NCBI GenBank assembly: GCA_020638735.1
Contig: JACKHZ010000008.1
Span: 62,001-126,000 of the forward strand
Direction of reading: 5' to 3'
Origin: Planctomycetota bacterium
GTDB lineage: Bacteria > Planctomycetota > UBA1135 > UBA2386
Length of the DNA: 64,000 bases
In this document: in pieces, positions 25,176-34,052 of the stretch
Position numbering within the stretch: position 1 is the stretch's first letter
Layout: each line of letters opens with the position of its first letter
The notes under the pieces: model-generated
What the model saw: the letters and a program-made list of their open reading frames with translations, nothing else
Told to the model about the DNA's origin: nothing
The model's database searches: none
Translations under genes and position numbers: made by a program

Positions 25176-26303
25176 ATGCTCGCACTGGCCGTCCTGCTGT
25201 TCGCGCCGCAGTCCCCCACGACCGCTGCGCCGCTGCGCGTCGCGCTCGCACCCGCCGCGGACGACGCCAGGGACGGCCCGCGCTGGAGCCCGAAGGGCGC
25301 CAGCGTGCCGCTCGCCGCGCCGGTCGATGACGACGCGGCGCTGGCCGGGACCTTCTTGCTCGGCGCCACCGGATCGCCGCCGATCGCGGTTCGGTTGTCG
25401 AAGGGTGACGCCGTCCCCCACTTCGACCAACTGTGGATCGACCTCGACCGCGACGGCGCGCAAGACGACGGCGAGCTGCTGACCTGCACGCCGAAGGAGA
25501 CGCGCGGCAAGTGGTGGTCGAGCTTCTCGACGACGATTCCGCTGCCGGTGCCGGGCCGCGCCGAAACCGAACAGCCGACGTCGCGGCCGTATCCGGTCGC
25601 CCTCTGGTTCGTCGCCGACCCGCACGAGCCCGACGCGCCCCCGGCGCTGCGCTGGTCCCGACGCGGCTGGCACTCCGGTCGCGCCGAACTCGACGGCGCG
25701 GATGCGTTCCTGGTGGTGAGCGAGATGCAGATGGACGGCGTCTTCGACCAGCGCGACGCGTGGGGCATCGGCCGCAGCGCCGCCGACGCGGCCAGCAACA
25801 GCAGCGCCGGCATCGAGCGGCACTGCTGGCTCGACGGCAAGGCGTGGCGGCCGACCGGCGTCGACCCGCACGGCCGCTGGATCGACCTCGCGCCGTTCGA
25901 TCCGGGCATGACCGAAGCAGAAGAGAAGGCCGCCGCCGACGTGACCCGGGTCGACCGCGAAGCGCCGCGGGCGAAGACGCCGTTGGTGTTCGGCCACGAC
26001 CTCGCCGCCGCGCTGGCGACGGCGAAGCAGACCGGCAAGCGCGTCGTCGTCGACTTCGAGACCACCTGGTGCGGGCCGTGCAAGATGATGGACCAGATCG
26101 TCTGGCCGGCGCAGGCGGTGGTCGACGCGTGCGCCGACGTGGTGCCGGTCAAGCTCGACGGCGACGCGCAGCGTGAGCTGGTCAAGCGCTACGAGGTCAC
26201 CGCCTACCCGACGGTGCTGGTGCTCGACCAGGACGGCGAGGTGCTGCAGCGCGCGGTCGGCTACCAGTCGGTGGCGAGGCTGAGCGCGCTGCTGCGGAAG
26301 TGA
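25176..26303 (+). CDS. Exported protein with C-terminal thioredoxin domain
   Basis: The 375-residue protein begins with a short hydrophobic leader (LALAVLLFAPQSPTTAA) that probably directs export. Residues 20-265 form a region of unknown family with tryptophan-rich blocks. The last ~110 residues are a thioredoxin fold with the active site TWCGPCKMM (near residue 302) and the cis-proline in TAYPTVLVLD. It should reduce or scan disulphides outside the cytoplasm, or act as a redox-linked chaperone for envelope proteins. Start at ATG 25176 with a TAGCAT box six bases upstream and no Shine-Dalgarno sequence. It converges with another thioredoxin-fold gene. Confidence 0.86.
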   Translation: MLALAVLLFAPQSPTTAAPLRVALAPAADDARDGPRWSPKGASVPLAAPVDDDAALAGTFLLGATGSPPIAVRLSKGDAVPHFDQLWIDLDRDGAQDDGELLTCTPKETRGKWWSSFSTTIPLPVPGRAETEQPTSRPYPVALWFVADPHEPDAPPALRWSRRGWHSGRAELDGADAFLVVSEMQMDGVFDQRDAWGIGRSAADAASNSSAGIERHCWLDGKAWRPTGVDPHGRWIDLAPFDPGMTEAEEKAAADVTRVDREAPRAKTPLVFGHDLAAALATAKQTGKRVVVDFETTWCGPCKMMDQIVWPAQAVVDACADVVPVKLDGDAQRELVKRYEVTAYPTVLVLDQDGEVLQRAVGYQSVARLSALLRK

Positions 26304-26312
26304 CTGCTCCCG

Positions 26313-28682
26313 TCAATTCGCCACCGGCAGCGCCAGCAGCCGCCGCGACTCCTTCAGCAGCCAGTCGATCTCGGTGAACGGCTCATAGGAGATGTCCTGC
26401 CACCGCACACGACCGTCGGCGTCGACGAGGAACGTGCCGTGCAGCGTCATGTTCTCGAAGTCGTCGAAGCAGTGCCACTTCTTGAACGTGGCCAGCGTCG
26501 GGTCGCACAGCATCGGGAACGGCATGCGCTCGTCGGCGGCGAGGTCGGCGAACGCCTTGCGGGTCGTCGCCACGTCGTCGCTGCCGATCGCGACCACGTC
26601 GACGCCAAGCGCCGCGAACTCCGCAGCCTTCGGCCGCAGCAGGTGGAGCTGCTCGACGCAGTGCAGGCAGCCGAAGCCGAGGTAGAACACGACCAGCGTC
26701 GCGCGGCGGTGACCCGGCTGGGCCAGCGTCATGCGCGCGCCGTCGCTGCTGCCCAGGTTGATCCCCTCGAGGTCGAAGCCGGGCGCCGCCGTCGGCGACC
26801 ACGTACGCGGGCCGAGCGTCGCGAGCGGCGGGCGCTGGCCGAAGTCGTCGCCGAAGCCGTCGGTCTCCGACACTTCCCCGCCGGCCAGCGCATGACCGAG
26901 TCCGAGGTCGACGCCGACGCCGCAGCGGGCCCAGAACGTCGGCGCGGTGTCGCGCGTCAGCGCCCCCATCAGCTCGACCTGCTTGCCCTTGGCGTCGTCG
27001 CCCTTCGCCACGTAGGCGCGCAGCAGCGCCGCCATGGTCGCGGCGCGGTGCGGGTTCTTGTCGTTCTCCTTCTCCAGCGCGGTGATCGCGTCGTCGACCT
27101 TGCCGGCGGCAACCTGCGCGTCGGCGAGCAGCAGCTTGGAGAAGCCCTGCACCGCCTCGAACTCGGCCAGCGCACCGGCCGCGTCGCCGGCGGCCAACAG
27201 CTGCTCGCCGCGCAGCTCGCGCTGCAGTTCGAGCACCGCCTGCACCGCGTCGGTCGGCCGCTTCGCCGCCTCGGCGATCGCCTCCTGCAGCTTGGGCCGC
27301 TTCTCCTTCGCGTCGAACGCCTTCTGCTCGGCCTCGTCGACCGCGACCGCGCGCTGCACCCGCGCCTGCGTCAACAGCGCCCCCACCTCGGCGATGACGC
27401 GCTCGCCGTCGTCGATGCGGCCGCGGCGGAACGCGGCGCGGCCCGCCAGCGCGAGCCGCTGCACCTCCGCGAGCACGTCGGCGGTCGGCTCGAGGTAGCC
27501 GGCGGCGGCCAGCTGCTGCGCCTCGTCCCACAGGCCGAAGTCCTCGCACAGCTGCACCAGCCGCGTGCGCGCGTAGCCGGCGATCGAGTCGCCTTCTTCG
27601 AGCTCGTTCCACCTCGGATGGCGCGGCAGCTCGGCGAGGTTCTTGGCGATCTGCAGCGCCTCGTCGAGGCGGCCGGTGTGCGCGAGGCTGCGCGCCAGCC
27701 ACTCCTGGTTGTGGCCGTAGTTGTGGATCAGGAACGGCATCACCGCGTCGCGCATCATGTGCGCGTGGTCGGCGCGGCTCGACGCCTCCTGCTGCCACGC
27801 CGCCTCGGCGTGGCGGTGCAGCTTGGCGTAGATGTGCCCGGGCATGTGCCACTGGTGCGCGATCGCCGGCGCGCTGGAGCCGTTCTTCGCCGCGGAACCG
27901 AGCGCGCGGCGCGCGTCCTTCTGGTCCCACAGGTGGATGCGGTAGTGGTGCGCCGGGTGCAGCGGCGCCTTGTCGAACACCTGCTGCAGCAGCGCGTCGA
28001 TCGCCGCGTGCGAGACGATCGGGATGCCCGAGCCCCAGCCGTAGGCGAGCCAGTTCTGCAGCGCCAGGAAGGCCTTGGCCTCGATGTCGTCCGGGTCCTC
28101 GTAGACGATCGTGCCGAGGTCCTCGATCAGCCGCTCGTCGCGCTTCTTCTGCGCCTTCTCGTCCTTGTCGCCGTCGACCTTCGCCACCTGCGCGTCGATC
28201 GCCGCCTTGGCCTTGGCCTCGTCGCCGCTGCGCAGCTCCGCGCGCACCGCGTCGTCGATCTGGTAGTAGCGCGCCCACGCGTCGATCCAGCGCTGCTCGC
28301 GCGCCGGCACGTCGGCGCTCTTCTGCACGGCGCGGCACAGGAAGCCGGCGGCGCGCTTCGGGTTCTCGACGTTGGCCATCGCCATGCCCCAGTAGGCCAT
28401 CGCGCACTCCGGCTGCAGCGCGGCGACCTGGCGGAAGCTGCGCTCGGCCTCGAAGTACCAGAAGCCGTGCTGCTGGGTGACGCCCTGGTCGAAGAAGCGC
28501 TGCGCCTCGTCGCTCAGGCCCGCGACCGGGAAGTGCACCTGGTCGCCGAGCCCGGGCATGTGGTAGGCCGCAGTGCGCGGACCTTCGTCGAAGGTCGCGC
28601 CGTGGTGTGAGTGGCCGAACGTCTCGGGAGTGTGCTGCGCGGCGATGGCCGCGCACAGCACGAAGGGCAGGGCGATGCGCAT
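26313..28682 (-). CDS. Exported TPR protein with C-terminal peroxiredoxin-like domain
   Basis: The 789-residue protein has a signal peptide (MRIALPFVLCAAIAAQ) and then alpha-helical TPR-like repeats to about residue 600, with motifs such as FFDQGVTQQHGFWYFEAERSF and AMAYWGMAMANVENP. Histidines are frequent, including HPAHHYRIHLWD and QWHMPGHIYAKLHRH, suggesting metal binding. The C-terminal ~160 residues form an AhpC/TSA-type thioredoxin fold with the redox pair in GFGCLHCVEQL and a later FLVDADGRVRW strand. ATG 28682 is preferred to the upstream ATG 28703 because GAGG precedes it and the signal peptide then starts at residue 1. The N-terminal block resembles proteins found widely in uncultured bacteria but has no assigned function. 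Confidence 0.85.
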   Translation of the reverse strand: MRIALPFVLCAAIAAQHTPETFGHSHHGATFDEGPRTAAYHMPGLGDQVHFPVAGLSDEAQRFFDQGVTQQHGFWYFEAERSFRQVAALQPECAMAYWGMAMANVENPKRAAGFLCRAVQKSADVPAREQRWIDAWARYYQIDDAVRAELRSGDEAKAKAAIDAQVAKVDGDKDEKAQKKRDERLIEDLGTIVYEDPDDIEAKAFLALQNWLAYGWGSGIPIVSHAAIDALLQQVFDKAPLHPAHHYRIHLWDQKDARRALGSAAKNGSSAPAIAHQWHMPGHIYAKLHRHAEAAWQQEASSRADHAHMMRDAVMPFLIHNYGHNQEWLARSLAHTGRLDEALQIAKNLAELPRHPRWNELEEGDSIAGYARTRLVQLCEDFGLWDEAQQLAAAGYLEPTADVLAEVQRLALAGRAAFRRGRIDDGERVIAEVGALLTQARVQRAVAVDEAEQKAFDAKEKRPKLQEAIAEAAKRPTDAVQAVLELQRELRGEQLLAAGDAAGALAEFEAVQGFSKLLLADAQVAAGKVDDAITALEKENDKNPHRAATMAALLRAYVAKGDDAKGKQVELMGALTRDTAPTFWARCGVGVDLGLGHALAGGEVSETDGFGDDFGQRPPLATLGPRTWSPTAAPGFDLEGINLGSSDGARMTLAQPGHRRATLVVFYLGFGCLHCVEQLHLLRPKAAEFAALGVDVVAIGSDDVATTRKAFADLAADERMPFPMLCDPTLATFKKWHCFDDFENMTLHGTFLVDADGRVRWQDISYEPFTEIDWLLKESRRLLALPVAN

Positions 28683-28743
28683 GGGACGGGACCTCGGCGC
28701 CATCGAAGCACTTCGCCGGCCGCGGCGCCATGCGGGCCCGCGA

Positions 28744-31500
28744 TCAGCGCCCGGCGGTCAGCAACACCGCGTTGAGCAGCAGCAGGTTGAGGCCGTCGGC
28801 GAACGCGCGCACGTTGGGGTCCTCGGCGAAGGCGACGACGTGGCCGCGGCCCTTCGGCTGGTGCACCAGGTAGGCCTTCTGCGGCAGCTGCCGCAGGCTG
28901 TCCGGCCACGCGAAGCCGGCCGCCAGCAGCTGGTCCTGCTGCTGGTAGATCGCGACGTTGCGGCCGCGGTCGAGCTTGACCGGGGTCAGGATGTTGCTGC
29001 CGTCGTGCACGACGCAGGCGCCGCCGTCGTAGCCGAAGCCGAGCCAGTGCTCCGTGTCGACGGTGACGCGCAGGATCGCGCCGGGCGTGCTCGGCGGCGA
29101 CTCGTCGTCGGGGCGGATCGCCTGCTCGTAGTCGAACGGCTCGTCGTCGTCTTCGCCTTGCGCCGCCGCCTCCTCCTCTGCGGCGCCGTGCTCTTCGCCG
29201 CCCTTCTTGCCCTCGCCACCCTTGCCGCCGTTGCGCGACTCCGCGGCGCTGGCCAGCAGCCCGACCTTCTCGTCCATCAGCCAGCGCACAGCCGAGCCGA
29301 ACGCGACCAGCACGCCGCCGCGCTCGACGAAGCCGACGACCGCCTTGGTGCCGCGCTCGCCGAGCTCGTCGCCGTAGCCGCCGCCTTCGGGCAGCAGCAA
29401 CACGGTGAAGCGGTCGAGCTCGACGCGGCCGAGGTCGCGCGTGCGCACCACCGACACCGGCAGGCCGTAGCGCTGCTCGAGCAGGTAGCGCAGCCAGCCC
29501 GCCGAGTAGGTGTTGACCGGTCGGTCCCACGCCATCAGCAGCTTCGGCGCCTTCAGCGTGTGGCCGTCGCCGGTGCCGAAGTTTGGCCCGTCGTCGACCC
29601 ACGAGCTGTCGGCGCAGTACGGCTCGACGCCGTGCGCAGCGGCCAGCTCGGCGATGCGCCGGTGCAGCCCGCCCGGCAGCTCCGGCTGGTCGACGACGCG
29701 CACGATGAACGAACCGGCCGGGTAGCGCCGCCCGTCGAGCGTGAACGGCTCGTCGATGCAGCGCGCGCGCACGCCGAGGCGCAGCAGCTCGGCGAGCAGC
29801 GCGGCGGCGCCGTTCTGCCCCCAGGCGACGACGTAGGCGACCTTCGGCGGCTCGCTGCGCAGCGGCGCCGCGCCCGACGAGGCCTCGCCGGCGCGCAGCC
29901 TGCGCAGGCGCCCCTGCGGCGCGTCGGTCGTCTCGACGCATTCGACGCCGAACAGCAGCGGCAGCGACCACGCGGTCAGGTCGTAGAACTCGAGGTCGCG
30001 GCGCTTCGCCTCGCGGCGACGCTGTTCGTCGAGGAACTGCTGCTCCATGTCGAAGTGCGGCCGCAGCAGCATCGTCGCCAGCGAGCTCGCCGGCTGCGCC
30101 ATCGACACGACGAACGCGCCGGCGGCGAACTCGCGCGCCTCGCCGGCGGCGTCGTCCGCGGCGCCGAGCGCGCGCACCGCACCGCTGCGCAGCGGACCGT
30201 CGGCGACCTGCACCTCGATGCCCTGGCGCACCATCAGGTCGGCGAGCCGCGCCAGCCGCGTGCGGTCGCCGACCGCGGGGAACACGTAGCTGCGCACGGG
30301 GCCGCGCTCGCCGCGCGCGGCACCGTCGCGGCGGAACTTCAAGAACGCGCGCTGCGCCTCGTCGCGGCCGTTGGCCAGCGTCTCGAGCGTCGCCATCGAC
30401 GCGGTGAAGTGCCGCCGCACGCCGTCGCGGTACAGCAGCAGCTGCTCGTCGCTGCGGCGGTAGACCAGGCCGCGCGCGCTGGCCATCTCGAAGGTCATGC
30501 CGACGCTGCCGTGCGCCATCGGCCACGCGTCGCCGTAGCCCGGGTAGAAGCCGTCGTACGACTCGCGGGTGAAGTAGTCGAAGCCGTAGCGGTCGAACCA
30601 GCGCGCGTTGTTGCGGCCGTAGCGTTCGAGCCACTGCCGCTGCGTCGCGGTGACCTCGCCGTTGACCGGCTGCGACGGCGGCGGGAAGTAGTAGCTGGAG
30701 CTGCCGCCCATCTCGTGCAGGTCGACGTAGACCAGCGGCCACCAGTCGAGGAACGCGCCGACGCGCGCCGCGGTCTCCGGCTGCGACATCGCGAACCAGT
30801 CGCGGTTCATGTCGAACAGCGCGTGGTTGCTGCGCCCGGTCGGCCACGGCTGGCTGTGTTCGGCCGACTCCGGCGTCGGGTCGGCGAAGCGGCCGCGCGC
30901 GGCGCGGGTGTAGAAGACGAAGCGGTCGCGGCCGTCGGGGTTCTCGAGCGGGTCGATCAGCACCAGGCACTCGTCGAGCACCTTGTCCACCACCGGATCG
31001 CCTTGCGCCGCGAGCAGGTGGTAGAGCACGCACAGCGCCGCGTCGGTGCCCGACGGTTCGTCGCCGTGCACGCAGTTGGCGAGCCAGCCGACCGCCGGCA
31101 GGTCGCGCAGCAGCTGGTCGGCGTCCTGGTCCGACAGGCCGCGCGGGTCGGCGAGGCGCTGCATCGCCGTGCGGATCGCGTCGCGGCGGGCTACGTTCTT
31201 CGCGCGGCCGACGACCGCGTAGTAGAGGCCGCGCCCCTGCCACGACTCGCCGTAGCGCACCACCTGGATGCGCTCGGGCGCCGCGGCCTGCAGCGCCAGC
31301 AGGTAGCGCTCGACGTCGGCGTGCGTGGAGATGCGCTCCCCCGGCGCGTGGCCATTGACCTGCGTCAGCGTCGGGATCGCCGGGTCGTAGCGGGTCTCGG
31401 CGGGCAGCGGGCCGGGGCGCTGCGGCAGCGCTTCGGGGACCTGTGCGACGGTGGCGGCGCAGCACAGTACGAACGACAGCACAGCGGCGAGGCGGGTCAT
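28744..31500 (-). CDS. Exported M14-family metallopeptidase
   Basis: The 918-residue protein starts with a signal peptide (MTRLAAVLSFVLCCAATVAQ). The M14 zinc carboxypeptidase domain has the HxxE pair in NCVHGDEPSG (His145, Glu148), the substrate-binding ENPDGRDRFV and MNRDWFAMSQPE, and the third zinc ligand in YVDLHEMGG. The catalytic Glu probably lies near MTFEMASARG. The C-terminal half resembles the GATase-like module that follows M14 domains in large bacterial relatives (VLLLPEGGGYGDEL). It contains a low-complexity Lys/Glu/Gly insert of about 45 residues near residue 770. It should trim peptides in the periplasm. An upstream extension to 31611 is rejected because it would bury the signal peptide. 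Confidence 0.88.
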   Translation of the reverse strand: MTRLAAVLSFVLCCAATVAQVPEALPQRPGPLPAETRYDPAIPTLTQVNGHAPGERISTHADVERYLLALQAAAPERIQVVRYGESWQGRGLYYAVVGRAKNVARRDAIRTAMQRLADPRGLSDQDADQLLRDLPAVGWLANCVHGDEPSGTDAALCVLYHLLAAQGDPVVDKVLDECLVLIDPLENPDGRDRFVFYTRAARGRFADPTPESAEHSQPWPTGRSNHALFDMNRDWFAMSQPETAARVGAFLDWWPLVYVDLHEMGGSSSYYFPPPSQPVNGEVTATQRQWLERYGRNNARWFDRYGFDYFTRESYDGFYPGYGDAWPMAHGSVGMTFEMASARGLVYRRSDEQLLLYRDGVRRHFTASMATLETLANGRDEAQRAFLKFRRDGAARGERGPVRSYVFPAVGDRTRLARLADLMVRQGIEVQVADGPLRSGAVRALGAADDAAGEAREFAAGAFVVSMAQPASSLATMLLRPHFDMEQQFLDEQRRREAKRRDLEFYDLTAWSLPLLFGVECVETTDAPQGRLRRLRAGEASSGAAPLRSEPPKVAYVVAWGQNGAAALLAELLRLGVRARCIDEPFTLDGRRYPAGSFIVRVVDQPELPGGLHRRIAELAAAHGVEPYCADSSWVDDGPNFGTGDGHTLKAPKLLMAWDRPVNTYSAGWLRYLLEQRYGLPVSVVRTRDLGRVELDRFTVLLLPEGGGYGDELGERGTKAVVGFVERGGVLVAFGSAVRWLMDEKVGLLASAAESRNGGKGGEGKKGGEEHGAAEEEAAAQGEDDDEPFDYEQAIRPDDESPPSTPGAILRVTVDTEHWLGFGYDGGACVVHDGSNILTPVKLDRGRNVAIYQQQDQLLAAGFAWPDSLRQLPQKAYLVHQPKGRGHVVAFAEDPNVRAFADGLNLLLLNAVLLTAGR

Positions 31501-31689
31501 GCGTCCGCATGCGTACCGCACGTGAGGACCGGACGACAAGGACGAACCTGCACGGGACGGCAGCGGGGAGCTCGTTGCGGTGTGACCGAAGCCATTTGGC
31601 CGGCTACCCACGAGGCCGATCGGCTCGTTGGGTTCTTCCGGTCAGGATCGACTCGCGATCCTGGCGATGCCACGGGGCCATGCCATGTC

Positions 31690-31719
31690 TTGTCCAGCGG
31701 GCGGCAGATCACGTACGCT
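31690..31719 (+). promoter_or_regulatory. Possible -35/-10 promoter for the RCC1 gene
   Basis: TTGTCC and TACGCT are separated by 18 bases. The -35 matches four of six positions of TTGACA and the -10 fits TANNNT. It would give a leader of about 130 bases. Confidence 0.35.
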
Positions 31720-31738
31720 CTCCGTCTCGCAGGGGACG

Positions 31739-31750
31739 TTTGCATGCAAA
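31739..31750. promoter_or_regulatory. 12-base palindrome TTTGCATGCAAA
   Basis: This perfect AT-richer palindrome lies about 20 bases after the possible -10 box and about 100 bases before the RCC1 start. Its position suits a repressor operator. No regulator gene is nearby. Confidence 0.35.
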
Positions 31751-31853
31751 GCTCCAGCCAGATGTTCACGGTCCAGTTCTCGTGCCTGCTGGCGAATCCT
31801 GTGTGCACGTCGACCAACCCCGTCGACTGGGTCGCGAGCCCAGGGATGCTGCT

Positions 31854-34037
31854 GTGGTACTGACCTGGAAGAAGTTGACCTCCGCAGCACTCGCAGTCCT
31901 GATCTTGACGATCACGACTGCGAGCGCACGCGCGCAGTCGACTAGCATTCGCAGGTGGGGCACTCCCATTTGCGACACGGCGGCGACCGAAGGCCCTGCC
32001 GTGGAGGTGCGAGCCCACGGCAACGCGACGCTCGTGCGGCTGCAGGACGGACGGGTCTTCGGCCGCGGCAATGGGGGGCCGGCGTGGATTCAGGCGCCTC
32101 CTCCCCCACCTGGATTGCAATACGTCAAGCTGGCTGCAGGGCTGCTCTCTGGCGGGATCCTCTCCGACGGCAGCCTCGTGCAGTGGGGTGTCGATCTGCA
32201 GGGCATCCAGTACTCGCTGCCGACAATTCCATCTGGCGTCACCGCCTTGGACGTTGATTGCTACTTCGTTCTCGGACTCGCCCTGTTGTCCGATGGCACG
32301 ATCGCCGCTTGGGGCCCCACCAACCACAACCAGCTGTCGGTGCCCATCTTGCCGACGGGCCTCGTCTACACCGGGATTTCTGCGGGTTTCTATGGAGGCC
32401 TCGCACTCGTCTCCGATGGCAGCACTCGCACATGGGGGCTCTTCTCTCAATTGCCTGCGCCCCCGGTGCTGCCGCAAGGCGTGATCTGGTCAGAGATCGA
32501 CGTCAGTGAGAACTTCGTCGTCGGGCTCCGATCCGACGGACCAATCGAAGCGTGGGGCGACAACACCTACGGGCAACTGAACGTGCCGGTTGCCCCATCG
32601 GGGATCGCCTTCACCTCGATCTGCGCGGGAGACTATCACTGCCTGGCCCTGCGCTCGGATGGTGCGCTCGTCGCCTGGGGGCGCAACGACTACGGCCAGT
32701 GCAACGTGCCCGCGGCTCCTGTCGGCACACAGTACGTGCAGCTCGCGGCCGGCAATCTACACTCGGTGATACTACGTTCCGACGGAGTCGTCGTTTGCTG
32801 CGGCTTCGACGGCGACATGCAGGGCAACGTCCCGACGCTCCCCCAAGGACGTCGGTACGTCGACGCCACCTGCGGGGCATTCCACAACGTCGGCCTGCTC
32901 GACGACGGCACCATCCAGGCCTGGGGCGCATCGACCTGGAGCCTGCTCGCCGTGCCGACCCCACCGCCCGGCGTGACGTTCACCGAGATCTCCGCCGGCT
33001 ACTCCTTCTCGCTCGCGCGCTGCTCCGACAACGTCGTTCGCGCCTGGGGTGACAACTCGGGTGGGCAGCTGATCGTCCCGACTCCCCCGCCCGGAGTGAC
33101 CTACACGCACGCCACCGCCGGCTTTGGCCACGGCATCGCCGTGCGCTCCGATGGGCACGCCGTCGGCTGGGGCTTCAACACCTTCGGCGAATGCAACGTG
33201 CCCGCACTGCCAGCCGGCATGCGCTATCTCGACGGCGAAGCCGGCCTGCAGGTGAGCCTGCTGCTGCGTTCCGACGGACAGCTGGTGCAGTTCGGCAAGT
33301 TCCAGTCGACCTGGTCCCCGCCGACACCGCCGGCCGGCAGCGTCTTTGTCGCCGTCGCGCAGGGAGCCGGGATCGCCGCGGCCATCGCCAGCGACGGCAC
33401 CGCGGTCACCTGGGAATACCAGCCCGCGTCGCTCACGATCCCTCCGCTACCGTTCGGAGTCAGCTACGTCGAGGTAGCGTGCGGTGAGAGCCACACCATC
33501 GCCAGACGCTCCGACGGCCAGGTCGTCGGCTGGGGCAGCAACAACAACAACCAGATCGAGGTGCCACCGCTGGCCCCCGGCACCAGCTACCTGCGCGTCG
33601 ACGCCAACTGGTACGGCTCCAGCGGGCTCGTCGGCAGTCGCAGCACCTACACGACCTTCGCGCACGGTTGCCCCGGCTCCATCGGCCAGAGCCACCTCGT
33701 GCCCCGCGACACGCCGCAGCTCGGCAAGACCATGACCTTGCAGGTCGACCACCTGCCGCACGACGTCGCGCTGCTCGCCTTCGGCTGGCGGCCCGTCCGT
33801 CAAGGCGTCGACCTGACGCCGTTCGGCCTGACCGCCTGTGACCTGTGGATCACACTCGACGCGCTGGTCGCCCTGACCGGGCAGAACGGCCGCGCCACCT
33901 GCGACATCGCCGTGCCCTACCTGCCGACGATGCTCGGCACGCGGTTCCACAACCAGGCGATCGTGCTCGACCTCGCCGCCGCCAACCCTGCGAGCCTCGT
34001 CATGTCCGACGCTGCCAGTGCCGTCATCGGCGGCTGA
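31854..34037 (+). CDS. Exported RCC1-type beta-propeller protein
   Basis: The 727-residue protein has a signal peptide ending SARAQ (about residue 28). About a dozen RCC1-like repeats of ~46 residues follow, each with a core such as LRSDGALVAWGRNDYGQ followed by NVPAAPxG. These should fold as one or two beta-propellers used for surface binding. The last ~125 residues (after YTTFAHGCPGS) form the beta-rich end domain beginning PQLGKTMTLQVDHL, shared with the crystallin/PLC and kelch proteins in this window. The GTG at 31854 puts the signal peptide at the N-terminus; longer frames add unrelated sequence. The region is slightly less GC-rich than its neighbours. Ligand unknown. Confidence 0.85.
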   Translation: MVLTWKKLTSAALAVLILTITTASARAQSTSIRRWGTPICDTAATEGPAVEVRAHGNATLVRLQDGRVFGRGNGGPAWIQAPPPPPGLQYVKLAAGLLSGGILSDGSLVQWGVDLQGIQYSLPTIPSGVTALDVDCYFVLGLALLSDGTIAAWGPTNHNQLSVPILPTGLVYTGISAGFYGGLALVSDGSTRTWGLFSQLPAPPVLPQGVIWSEIDVSENFVVGLRSDGPIEAWGDNTYGQLNVPVAPSGIAFTSICAGDYHCLALRSDGALVAWGRNDYGQCNVPAAPVGTQYVQLAAGNLHSVILRSDGVVVCCGFDGDMQGNVPTLPQGRRYVDATCGAFHNVGLLDDGTIQAWGASTWSLLAVPTPPPGVTFTEISAGYSFSLARCSDNVVRAWGDNSGGQLIVPTPPPGVTYTHATAGFGHGIAVRSDGHAVGWGFNTFGECNVPALPAGMRYLDGEAGLQVSLLLRSDGQLVQFGKFQSTWSPPTPPAGSVFVAVAQGAGIAAAIASDGTAVTWEYQPASLTIPPLPFGVSYVEVACGESHTIARRSDGQVVGWGSNNNNQIEVPPLAPGTSYLRVDANWYGSSGLVGSRSTYTTFAHGCPGSIGQSHLVPRDTPQLGKTMTLQVDHLPHDVALLAFGWRPVRQGVDLTPFGLTACDLWITLDALVALTGQNGRATCDIAVPYLPTMLGTRFHNQAIVLDLAAANPASLVMSDAASAVIGG

Positions 34038-34052
34038 CGGGCTCGGCAGGGC

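Larger units (their letters stand above)
31501..31853. other. Intergenic region upstream of the RCC1 protein gene
   Basis: No convincing gene lies in these 353 bases between divergent genes. They contain a perfect 8-pair hairpin (31643-31663, CAGGATCG/CGATCCTG with a 5-base loop), a possible -35/-10 promoter (31690-31719) and a 12-base palindrome (31739-31750). A 39-codon frame from 31744 overlaps the downstream start by 10 bases and could be a leader peptide, but nothing else supports it. Confidence 0.6.

Noticed and set aside
31744..31863. 39-codon frame overlapping the RCC1 start, possible leader peptide
   Set aside because: No Shine-Dalgarno sequence or motif; the overlap of 10 bases with the next start could be chance.
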